DNA from: CAYRWR01 sp964428015
Lineage (GTDB): Bacteria > Spirochaetota > Brevinematia > Brevinematales > CAYRWR01
Assembly (NCBI GenBank): GCA_964428015.1
Contig: CAYRWR010000074.1
Span: forward strand, 1 to 9,468
Length of the DNA stretch: 9,468 nucleotides
Direction: 5' to 3'
The position numbers and the translations under genes are program-made. Positions 1 to 5,878 of this stretch are shown piece by piece; the stretch's first letter is position 1; the number at the start of each line of letters is the position of its first letter. The notes beneath the pieces are model-generated. The model did not search any database and was not told the origin of the DNA. It was given only the letters and a program-made list of their open reading frames with translations.

Positions 1-141
1 CAGGGATAGGACAAAAGGAATGGTACTTTCCAGAGGAAAGCCTTGAGTAGTGGCCAGGTATTTTCTTTCTTCAGCAACTATCCGGACCGCGTCATTATAA
101 GAGGCAATATATGGTTGGCAGGCATAGATTATTTCAATCAT
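1..141 (-). CDS. GNAT-family N-acetyltransferase, partial (C-terminal part beyond window edge)
   Basis: The 47 visible residues run from MIEIIYACQPYIASY through VAEERKYLATTQGFPLEST and leave the window still open. The pattern 'Y..A...V..E..YLA....PLEST..FV' is typical of the first helix-strand-helix part of GNAT acetyltransferases, which move an acetyl group from acetyl-CoA to an amine. The acetyl-CoA-binding part is outside the window, so the substrate cannot be guessed. The start at 141 is chosen because it fits the family N-terminus, but its ribosome site is weak (GGGA 10 nt upstream). The frame also stays open back to an ATG at 230, which overlaps the stop of the membrane-protein gene as ATGA. 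That longer form would add about 30 residues unlike the family. The gene is probably the third member of the run that starts with the DUF1801 gene. Confidence 0.6.
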   Translation of the reverse strand, partial: MIEIIYACQPYIASYNDAVRIVAEERKYLATTQGFPLESTIPFVLSL

Positions 142-226
142 TCCAGGGCTGTCCCAATTAATTTTGAATGATAGCCTGTTTTTGATTTTGCAGTACAGAT
201 AATTACGAGTGGTTTATTGAAATGAT

Positions 227-463
227 TCATGAAGGCTTTCTGAGCAGAAACCAGAGGCTGGTTCCGATAGCTCCCAGAACTATCATGAGAACTACATTGA
301 TCAATATGCCTTTGCTGTCCTGGAAAAAAGCGATTAGTTTAAATTGAGGGATGAGGCCTGGCCCGCCGGGTATAAAAATAGCAGTTACCGCAGACTGTAA
401 AAATGACAGTATGAACCAGCCTGCTATCAGGCCGAAGATTAGATTTACAGGGTTAAATTTCAA
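227..463 (-). CDS. small two-helix membrane protein, function unknown
   Basis: This is a 78-residue hydrophobic protein that I do not recognise. Two membrane segments are clear: residues about 7-31 (LIFGLIAGWFILSF...) and about 53-74 (ILINVVLMIVLGAIG...). A short linker between them contains GGPG and a polar FFQDSKG stretch. It ends in a basic RKPS tail, so it probably sits in the inner membrane as a hairpin. The start codon is TTG. It is supported by a strong GGAGG Shine-Dalgarno sequence six bases upstream. The gene lies 18 bp after the DUF1801 stop codon, and its own stop overlaps a possible ATG of the acetyltransferase frame, so the three are likely co-transcribed. No function can be assigned from the sequence. 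Confidence 0.7.
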   Translation of the reverse strand: MKFNPVNLIFGLIAGWFILSFLQSAVTAIFIPGGPGLIPQFKLIAFFQDSKGILINVVLMIVLGAIGTSLWFLLRKPS

Positions 464-481
464 CTCAGACCTCCGTATATT

Positions 482-853
482 TCATTTCTTTTTTTTTGAC
501 AGATTTTCGTCCCGGCGAAATCGGACTATCTTCTGTATCAGTTCCCGGGGCAGGGGCTGATCCAGGGGAAACTGCACCGATCCCTTTCCGGTCTTGTAGG
601 GAGCCAGAGCCTCTTTAAAAGCATCCAGACCGGACGGTACGGGATAAAAACCTATGTGGTTTTTAAAGGCGGCAAAATGTACCAGGTTACCTTGCAGGTA
701 AAAGGTAGGCATCTGGTAGCTGATTTTTTCTACTGCATCGGGGGCTGCTTCTGCGATAAGCCTGCGCATTTCTTTCAGCCTGGACTGATGAGGTTCTTCA
801 AAACCGGCTATGTATTCCTCAATATTGGAAAACTTTTTCTTGATATCATCCAT
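482..853 (-). CDS. DUF1801 / YdhG-like protein
   Basis: This 123-residue protein matches the DUF1801 family. Hallmarks in order are IEEYIAGF near the N-terminus, LIAEAAPDAVEKISYQMPTF (about residues 32-51), HFAAFKNHIGFYP (about 59-71), GKGSVQFPLDQPLP (about 89-102) and a final LIQKIVRFR. The fold is related to SRPBCC/frataxin-like small proteins. B. subtilis YdhG and relatives have been linked to iron handling, but the biochemical role here is not known. The ATG at 853 is preferred because GGTGA lies four bases upstream and MDDIKKKF fits the family start. A TTG at 886 would add 11 residues without a good ribosome site. The C-terminus is a lysine run coded by an A-rich tract. The gene lies 87 bp downstream of the alpha-glucosidase with no clear terminator between them, so read-through is possible. 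Confidence 0.9.
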   Translation of the reverse strand: MDDIKKKFSNIEEYIAGFEEPHQSRLKEMRRLIAEAAPDAVEKISYQMPTFYLQGNLVHFAAFKNHIGFYPVPSGLDAFKEALAPYKTGKGSVQFPLDQPLPRELIQKIVRFRRDENLSKKKK

Positions 854-940
854 AAACTCACCCCGGAATTTGATGTCGAATTCCAATTATCATCTTATCC
901 GGCCGGGAAAAATATTTCCAGTTTAAATACAGTAGTGCTG

Positions 941-3346
941 TTAACGGTAGATTACCAGTCCATCTGAAGCCGTGACTGTATTCCCGTTTACAGTAATATT
1001 GTTGTATTTCTTCTCCAGTTTGAAGATCAATTTTCGCTCAGGTTTATAGCTTCCTTGGCTTTGTATCAGTATATTCAGGTCTTTCTTTTTCTCCTGCCAG
1101 GTGACTATGGAATAACAATATAATCCTTTCTCGAAATTGTAGCTGATCCCGTCGTCCTCATATAGCTCACCCCGGGCAAATCCATTTTTATCTGCATACA
1201 CCAGGAAGGTTATATCGGCCTGATTGGTCAGGCCTGCAGTGTTTTTCAGGGTAAAGTCATACAGAGGAATCATGCTGCCGGATCGTACAAAGAAAGGGAT
1301 GTCCTGGATAGTCACTTTGAGCCTGGCAGAACCCTGGTAGACTTTTCCGCTCCACCATTCCTTCCAGGTCTCACCCGGCAGTACCAGATTCAGTTCCGTC
1401 TGGCCCTTTTCCAGTACAGGGGCTACCAGGATATCATCACCCAGCAGACATTCGTCGGGAAAGCCCTGGTACATCATCCCATAATTCATGATCAGAGGTT
1501 TGAGCAGAGGCAGACCGGTTTGTGAGGTCTTGTACACCAGGGTGTAGATATAGGGCAGGAGCCGGTAGCGCAGTTCCAGATACCTTCTATGTATAGCAAT
1601 ATTGTTTTTGAAAGAACGGGCAAAAGGCTCCTGGTACAATGAGCCCACCGCGGAGTGGTTGCGCATAAAGGGATAAAAAGTTCCCAATTGAAGCCAGCGG
1701 GTAAATAGTTCTTCTTCAGGGGAGCCGCCGAAGCCGCCTATATCTGCTCCGCTGTAGGGCATCCCCGACATACCCAGGCTGATGACGCGGTAGAGATCCT
1801 GCCGTAGAAAATTCCAGTCGGACCGGTTATCACCCGTCCACAAAAAGGCATAGCGCTGAATGCCGGGGTAGCCGGACCGGGACAGCAGAAAGACCCTTTC
1901 TCCCCCATTCCATTTTTTGATTCCTTCATGAGTAGCCATAGACATAGTCAGCCCATAGATATTATGAATATCTATATTCTGTGATTTGATGCCTTCGTAA
2001 TCCATGAGGGTGGTAGGAGGAATGGTGCGTTTGCCGGTAAAGTCCGAGGGTTCGTTCATGTCTATCCAGTGCCCGCTTATCCCGTTATCTATCTGTATCT
2101 TGTACAGGTCTCCCCACCAGACTCGTGTCCGGGGGTTGGTAAAGTCGGGAAAGATACTCATACCCGGCCAGACTTTTCCCACATAGGGTTTTCTGCCTTC
2201 TGCCACGTAGAGCTTTCGCTGGAGTAGTTCACGGTATTGCTGGTTCTGCCGGTCGGCTTTGATACCGGGATCTATGATAGCAGCTAGCCTGATGCCCTTT
2301 GCAGACAGCTTTTGACTCATGAGTTTAATATCAGGAAAGGTGGTGGTATTATAGGTAAAGGACTGAAAGGCGTCCATATAATCGATGTCCAGCCAGATGG
2401 ACTCCACCGGCATGTCATTTTTTTCAAAGCCCTGGATAGTGGTCCAGATATCTTTTTCCGACATGTAGGAATAGCGGCACTGGTGGTAGCCGAAGGCCCA
2501 GCGGGGCGGTAGATAGGGCTTACCGGTCAGGGAGGTGAAGTCCTGCAGTATGGATTGGGCGGTACCGGTGAAAATATAGAGGTCTAAGATCTGGTCCTGA
2601 ACAGCTACCCGGTAGAGCAGGTCTTCCCGGTATTCCTGAGATGTGAAAATGTATTTTTTAGCCAGATTTTTATCTTCTTTATTAAAGGAAAAAAATCCCG
2701 GGGCAGGGCTGTCCACAAACACCCCATAGGTCCCTTTATCATTGTAGCTCAGAAAAAACGGAAAAGAGGAATAATTGGGGTACTGGTCAATATTGGATAA
2801 GTCATAACTTTTATTATTCAGCTTGTAACTGGAGCTCTTTTCACCCAGGCCGTAGAAATAGTCATCCTGGGGGCGGATATTGAGAGTGAGCCCGGTTTTC
2901 ACGCCGTTATTCTGTTCCGGCAGATTGAAAACCTCACTCTGGAATATACTGATATTGGACACAAAAAGCTCCAGGCTGAATTGTTCCAATGGAATCCGAC
3001 AGGTAAAACCCTCCCGGTGGAACTCCAGTGAGGTGCCATTGGTGACAAAGACCGTGTCCTGAAGGATATCCTTTTTTACAACAGCATAGGAATGTCTCTT
3101 AGGTGTCTTTTTAGTGTAGTCTATGATGACATGGAGATTTCCGCTATTTATATACTCCAATGTAGCTTTCATGTTTTCATAGCGGAGGGATAGCCTGCCC
3201 TTGTCAAATCCGGCTTGTTTCAGTTTCCCTGAAGGGAGAATTACCTGGTTGAAAACGGGCAGGGTGTCTACCTGCGATGTTGGCTTCGCGTAGAGAATGC
3301 TGTAAGTCAGGATCGCGATAAACAAAGTAAAAATGTATTTTCTCAC
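941..3346 (-). CDS. secreted glycoside hydrolase family 31 (alpha-glucosidase-type)
   Basis: This 801-residue enzyme releases glucose or a related sugar from alpha-linked substrates by a retaining mechanism. An N-terminal signal peptide (VRKYIFTLFIAILTYSILYA, predicted cut after residue 20) sends it out of the cytoplasm. The N-terminal beta-sandwich contains FYGLGEKSSSY (about 164-174). The TIM barrel carries WLDIDYMD (318-325, substrate aspartates), WIDMNEPSDF with nucleophile Asp429, WTGDN with acid/base Asp506, and the MRNHS histidine near 564. Distal beta domains include FVRSGSMIPL (about 686-695) and a YEDDG motif. Length and motifs are complete for GH31. Substrate specificity (maltose, isomaltose, xyloside or other) cannot be decided. 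The GTG start is chosen over a TTG at 3361 because GGGGGA lies seven bases ahead of it and the signal peptide then begins correctly. The decayed paralogue has the same leader layout. A CRP-type box lies 142 bp upstream. Confidence 0.96.
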   Translation of the reverse strand: MRKYIFTLFIAILTYSILYAKPTSQVDTLPVFNQVILPSGKLKQAGFDKGRLSLRYENMKATLEYINSGNLHVIIDYTKKTPKRHSYAVVKKDILQDTVFVTNGTSLEFHREGFTCRIPLEQFSLELFVSNISIFQSEVFNLPEQNNGVKTGLTLNIRPQDDYFYGLGEKSSSYKLNNKSYDLSNIDQYPNYSSFPFFLSYNDKGTYGVFVDSPAPGFFSFNKEDKNLAKKYIFTSQEYREDLLYRVAVQDQILDLYIFTGTAQSILQDFTSLTGKPYLPPRWAFGYHQCRYSYMSEKDIWTTIQGFEKNDMPVESIWLDIDYMDAFQSFTYNTTTFPDIKLMSQKLSAKGIRLAAIIDPGIKADRQNQQYRELLQRKLYVAEGRKPYVGKVWPGMSIFPDFTNPRTRVWWGDLYKIQIDNGISGHWIDMNEPSDFTGKRTIPPTTLMDYEGIKSQNIDIHNIYGLTMSMATHEGIKKWNGGERVFLLSRSGYPGIQRYAFLWTGDNRSDWNFLRQDLYRVISLGMSGMPYSGADIGGFGGSPEEELFTRWLQLGTFYPFMRNHSAVGSLYQEPFARSFKNNIAIHRRYLELRYRLLPYIYTLVYKTSQTGLPLLKPLIMNYGMMYQGFPDECLLGDDILVAPVLEKGQTELNLVLPGETWKEWWSGKVYQGSARLKVTIQDIPFFVRSGSMIPLYDFTLKNTAGLTNQADITFLVYADKNGFARGELYEDDGISYNFEKGLYCYSIVTWQEKKKDLNILIQSQGSYKPERKLIFKLEKKYNNITVNGNTVTASDGLVIYR

Positions 3347-3384
3347 TATGGTTTCCCCCAATGAATGTTTATTCTTATTGTAAA

Positions 3385-3422
3385 CCCTAATTTGGATATT
3401 GTATATTAATCCGCGATTAGGG
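3385..3422 (-). promoter_or_regulatory. inverted repeat in the alpha-glucosidase leader
   Basis: CCCTAAT (3385-3391) pairs with ATTAGGG (3416-3422) across 24 bases. A second small repeat, TAATC-CGC-GATTA (3407-3419), partly overlaps the right arm, so two mutually exclusive hairpins are possible. The element lies about 40-75 bases before the start codon, in the probable transcribed leader. It could be an operator or an RNA fold. The sequence gives no direct proof of function. Confidence 0.3.
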
Positions 3423-3464
3423 ATCGCATTAGGAGTGACTGACTGAGTGGGGGGGAGGTTACAA

Positions 3465-3470
3465 ATTCTA
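3465..3470 (-). promoter_or_regulatory. possible -10 box (TAGAAT) of the alpha-glucosidase promoter
   Basis: TAGAAT on the minus strand lies 17 bases downstream of the position where the CRP-type box overlaps a would-be -35 (ATCACA, no match to TTGACA). This is the layout of an activator-dependent promoter lacking a good -35. The predicted start of transcription would be near 3458, putting the box centre about 37 bases upstream. That is slightly closer than the usual -41.5, so the exact -10 is uncertain. Confidence 0.35.
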
Positions 3471-3487
3471 TTTCAGTCATAGAGATA

Positions 3488-3503
3488 TGTGATGAGGGTC
3501 ACA
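3488..3503. promoter_or_regulatory. CRP-type operator upstream of the GH31 gene
   Basis: The site is TGTGA-TGAGGG-TCACA, a perfect match to both half-sites of the CRP consensus TGTGA-N6-TCACA. It lies 142 bp before the GH31 start codon. CRP-family regulators activate sugar-use genes when cAMP is high, which suits an alpha-glucosidase. The regulator itself is not in this window, and a CRP/FNR relative with the same half-site could be the real binder. Confidence 0.7.
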
Positions 3504-3540
3504 GTCCCGGAGGTGAAATGATAATCTGAGTATCCATAAT

Positions 3541-3573
3541 GGTAAAAATAAACCCGCCTCTAGGGGAGGCGGG
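3541..3573 (-). terminator. intrinsic terminator of the 3595-4380 lipoprotein gene
   Basis: On the minus strand an 8-bp G+C-rich stem (CCCGCCTC, 3553-3560, with GAGGCGGG, 3566-3573) closes a 5-base loop. It is followed by a T-rich tail (TTTATTTTTA). It starts about 20 bases after the lipoprotein stop codon. It separates that gene from the downstream GH31 gene, which therefore needs its own promoter. Confidence 0.9.
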
Positions 3574-3594
3574 CCGATATACTTTAATGAACCA

Positions 3595-4380
3595 TCATTT
3601 TTTTTCTATGTTGACGGGGTAGGGATCAAACAGGGAACCCTTGAAATCTTCTCTGAATTCCAGCAGGTCTACGCTGTAATAAAAAGAATCAAACCGTGCT
3701 GCGCCAAAAATAGGTATAGCAGAGTGAAGATAGAAATGGACATCTCTATTTTTACCTATGTCCACCATCGCGGAGTAGTGCAGACTGATCGTCTTTAAAA
3801 AATTACCGGCAACTACTTTCATATCTATGGGGTCCTTACCGATGTCCACATAGCTTATCCCGTAGGCATCATATCCCATTATCAGGGTCATAATATTGGC
3901 CACTCCGCCAAAATTTAAAATATAAGTGACGTCCAGACCGTTCTTCTTAGAGGATTCGATCCATTCATTCTTACCGGTGTCCAGTTTATAATAGGAAGCT
4001 TTTAGGACTTTGTATTTCTGATTCATAAAATCCGTTGATTTCATGGGGCTATTGCCGGTCAATTCTAATAATGCTTTATAACCCCAGGCCAGTCCGGTAA
4101 ATCTGATCTCGACCCAATAAGCGTTGTCACCCTCTTTTCCCACAATAGCAAATTCCGAGACCTGTGGGTTGTCCTTCATGGGGGTCAGATACTTCACGTA
4201 TTGTCCCACCGCCCAGGGTTTGGCCATACCGGTATTATTGGCATAAGTTTGTCCAGACGCGGGAGTATTGATCTGCTGCAGATGATAATCCGCTATAGGC
4301 TTAACATATGCTCCCCCGCAGCTCTGCAGTACTACAGCCAGGACCCCAAGCAGTAACAATCCAAAAAATCTTCTTTTCAT
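3595..4380 (-). CDS. hypothetical lipoprotein, 261 residues
   Basis: I do not recognise the family. The N-terminus MKRRFFGLLLLGVLAV... is a lipoprotein signal with lipobox VLQSC, so Cys21 should be lipidated and the mature protein anchored in a membrane. The mature part starts GGAYVKPIADYHLQQ and contains a stretch typical of beta-rich domains (YVKYLTPM, AYWVEIRFTG, YKVLKASYYKLDTG). It then has a hydrophobic GGVANIMTLIMGYDAYG patch at about 165-181 and a second beta-rich half. No enzyme motif is visible. The start at 4380 is chosen because GGAGG sits five bases ahead of it. A TTG at 4392 would add four residues and bury that site. The gene has its own promoter (4456-4483) and terminator (3541-3573), so it is transcribed alone. 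Confidence 0.85.
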   Translation of the reverse strand: MKRRFFGLLLLGVLAVVLQSCGGAYVKPIADYHLQQINTPASGQTYANNTGMAKPWAVGQYVKYLTPMKDNPQVSEFAIVGKEGDNAYWVEIRFTGLAWGYKALLELTGNSPMKSTDFMNQKYKVLKASYYKLDTGKNEWIESSKKNGLDVTYILNFGGVANIMTLIMGYDAYGISYVDIGKDPIDMKVVAGNFLKTISLHYSAMVDIGKNRDVHFYLHSAIPIFGAARFDSFYYSVDLLEFREDFKGSLFDPYPVNIEKK

Positions 4381-4392
4381 AGCAACCTCCAA

Positions 4393-4708
4393 TGTTATTT
4401 TGGTTTCTTTAATATGCTAAATATTGTGTATGAAATATCTAATTATTGAGATGTAATAATAACATATAGAACCATTATGTCAACTATTAATATAAACATT
4501 GTGTTGATAAAAGTTTATTTTCGCACAAGATTCTAATTTCTATTGAAAATTACAAATTTATGGAGGTAAATGGTCCAATAGGTAAGGGGTGTGTTTAATC
4601 AGGTATGATATAGTTGCTGGTATAATATTTTCTGTTATTATTGTATATTACCCGAAAACAACCCGCTTCCCGGAGCAAATTTCGTTTGAAAAAATGTCAT
4701 ATCAATAA
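4393..4708. other. A+T-rich intergenic region, no gene seen
   Basis: These 316 bases lie between the lipoprotein start and the degenerate region. Besides the lipoprotein promoter listed separately, I see only very A+T-rich sequence and no credible open frame on either strand. No terminator is obvious downstream of the degenerate minus-strand frame that ends at 4709. Confidence 0.6.
4456..4483 (-). promoter_or_regulatory. sigma-70-type promoter of the lipoprotein gene
   Basis: On the minus strand a perfect -35 TTGACA (4483-4478) is followed after 16 bases by TATTAT (4461-4456, five of six matches to TATAAT). Transcription would begin near 4449, leaving a leader of about 70 bases before the ATG at 4380. 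No regulator site is evident around it, so expression may be constitutive. Confidence 0.75.
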
Positions 4709-4954
4709 TTAATAAGATCCGGTGGAGGAGAGAAAATATTTGACTGGAACTGTGTGAAAGAGCCTAAATTCATCAGGTACAGTACGAAGGTAGGACAGAA
4801 CAATCTCAATCGGGATTTTGATCGGGGGATCATTTTCTTCCACTTCTGGATGCTGAACGAAACGACCCAGGTTTTCCCCACCCACAGAAATTACTTCTTG
4901 AACAATCGCTTCACCATTTGCATCGAAACCGCGGGATTCGAGACAGGCTGGTTT
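4709..4954 (-). pseudogene. 3' remnant of an unrecognised gene (open frame without a start)
   Basis: A minus-strand frame is open from 4987 down to a TAA at 4709-4711, but it has no ATG, GTG or TTG with a ribosome site. From about 4950 its codons follow a strong purine-any-pyrimidine and GNN bias (GAT GCA AAT GGT GAA GCG ATT GTT ...), as real genes do. The predicted residues include ESRGFDANGEAIVQEVIS, then ENLGRFVQHPEVEENDPPI and LSYLRTVPDEFRLF. I do not recognise the family, and it is not the matching C-terminus of the nearby GH31 protein. It is fused to the GH31 remnant in a different frame. The likely origin is a gene tail joined here by deletion. Confidence 0.45.
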
Positions 4955-5162
4955 TGGATGACTGGTACACCAGGGTGTAGATATAGACTAGTTGTCGTTA
5001 CCGCAGCTCCAGTTGCCCCCCTTTGAGACTTGCCTGCAGGAGCTTTCCGGAGGGTACTATCACTCCGTTAAATTCCGGTATTGTGCTTTCCAGTGGGGCT
5101 GCAGCCCGCAGCCATCCCCAGGAAAGTATTATCATTAATAATGATACGATGTATTTTTGCAT
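4940..5162 (-). pseudogene. degenerate GH31 alpha-glucosidase paralogue with large internal deletion
   Basis: The ATG at 5162 has the same leader layout as the intact gene (GGGGGA seven bases upstream). It is followed by a signal peptide (MQKYIVSLLMIILSWGW...) and a segment aligning with the intact N-terminus: PEFNGVIVPSGKLLQAS against PVFNQVILPSGKLKQAG. At GGQLELR the frame meets a TAA near 4999. Reading on in the same frame gives VYIYTLVYQSSKTSL, which matches residues about 599-613 of the intact enzyme (PYIYTLVYKTSQTGL). Roughly 535 codons are therefore missing. Both parent sites encode a similar LxLRY stretch, so recombination at that short repeat is likely. A 22-base block (4965-4986) is identical to 1532-1553 in the intact gene. 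At most a 54-residue peptide could be made. Confidence 0.88.
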
Positions 5163-5302
5163 GTCAGATTCCCCCTGAATTTTCACTTTATATTCTAGAC
5201 TTAATAATGGTTTTTGTATACTTCCGGGCTGGTTTGATCCGGCATAGGAGGGATGAATCCGGAGACTATATAGTTACAGATTGCGGTCCTGGAAGGGGGA
5301 GA

Positions 5303-5318
5303 TGTGATACAGGTCACA
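5303..5318. promoter_or_regulatory. CRP-type operator upstream of the GH31 remnant
   Basis: The site is TGTGA-TACAGG-TCACA, with both half-sites perfect. It lies 141 bp before the remnant's ATG, almost exactly as in the intact GH31 gene (142 bp). It therefore looks like the retained regulatory site of the duplicated gene. Because the DUF4342 gene diverges 261 bp away, the site could also influence that promoter. Confidence 0.68.
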
Positions 5319-5374
5319 ATCCATAAAGGAAACTACCCAATACCGAACACTGGTACATCTGCCGTCACCAAAAA

Positions 5375-5408
5375 AATACCTATAATTAATGAGTAATTTT
5401 GAGGTATT
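5375..5408. repeat. A+T-rich nested inverted repeat
   Basis: AATACCT (5375-5381) pairs with AGGTATT (5402-5408). Inside it AATTA pairs with TAATT around an ATGAG loop. Together they form an imperfect hairpin of about 34 bases. There is no T-tract on either strand, so it is not a usual terminator. It lies about 170 bases before the DUF4342 gene and could be a regulator site. Confidence 0.35.
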
Positions 5409-5578
5409 GGATGACACTTCCATTTTATGTCCGCTCTCCTTTTGTCAGAAAAACTTCCCATATTTCAAGGTGATATTTCCGGCTGATAAGTTGTATTGAA
5501 ATGGTGCGGATAAATGCATGTTTTTAAAAATTGTGCTAGGATATTGACGATAGAGAAAAGATTTTCAGGAGGCAGAAA

Positions 5579-5839
5579 ATGGATGAACAGCAGAATCAGA
5601 ATCCCAAGAGCGAATTTCAGGTAAAGGGTGAAGAATTACTGAAAAAGATCAAGGACCTGATCAATGAAGGGAATGTCCGGCGTATCATCATCAAAAATAA
5701 AGAAGGCCAGACTTTCCTGGAAATTCCTATCAGTGTAGGTGTCATCGGCGTGATCGTGGCTCCTATCCTGGCTGCCGTGGGCGCTATCGCTGCCCTGGCT
5801 GCTGAATTTACCATTGAAGTAATCCGTAAAGAAGGCTAA
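5579..5839 (+). CDS. DUF4342 domain protein
   Basis: This 86-residue protein matches DUF4342. A polar N-terminus (MDEQQNQNPKSEFQ) leads into VKGEELLKKIKDLINEG (about 15-31). Next come the family-typical NVRRIIIKNKEGQTFLEIP (32-50) and a hydrophobic, glycine/alanine-rich helix (about 52-77) that resembles a membrane segment, ending FTIEVIRKEG. The family is small and its function is unknown; a membrane-associated regulatory or scaffold role is only a guess. The start is clear, with AGGAGG six bases upstream. The TPR gene follows after 39 bases on the same strand with its own ribosome site, suggesting one transcript. Confidence 0.9.
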   Translation: MDEQQNQNPKSEFQVKGEELLKKIKDLINEGNVRRIIIKNKEGQTFLEIPISVGVIGVIVAPILAAVGAIAALAAEFTIEVIRKEG

Positions 5840-5878
5840 TCCCTGCTCCTTTTTACAATACTTCATTAAGGATCTTTC

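Larger units (their letters stand above)
5163..5578. other. divergent intergenic region between the GH31 remnant and the DUF4342 gene
   Basis: This 416-base stretch carries the old promoter of the GH31 remnant on the left, including the CRP-type box listed separately and a TATATA at 5267-5272. On the right is the leader of the DUF4342 gene. Near 5381-5386 there is a TATAAT without a good -35. At 5535-5542 an extended -10-like TGCTAGGAT lies about 37 bases before the start, also without a clear -35. No open frame in it looks like a gene. Confidence 0.5.

Noticed and set aside
482..500. A-rich slippery-looking run (A-AAA-AAG) just before the DUF1801 stop
   Set aside because: It simply encodes the C-terminal lysines; a -1 shift would add only about ten residues and no stimulating structure is visible.
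656..967. Plus-strand open frame antisense to the DUF1801 gene
   Set aside because: It overlaps a well-recognised family protein on the other strand and encodes nothing recognisable.
941..3361. TTG at 3361 as start of the GH31 gene
   Set aside because: It would place the GGGGGA ribosome site inside the coding sequence and add residues before a signal peptide that starts properly at the GTG at 3346.
4556..4620. GGAGG followed by ATG (plus strand) as a small gene start
   Set aside because: The frame stops after three codons.
4754..5026. Plus-strand open frame of 90 codons starting with GTG
   Set aside because: No ribosome site, and it lies antisense to the GH31 remnant and to the frame with much better codon bias on the minus strand; its 'VVVTAAPVAPL' end is just the complement of the remnant.
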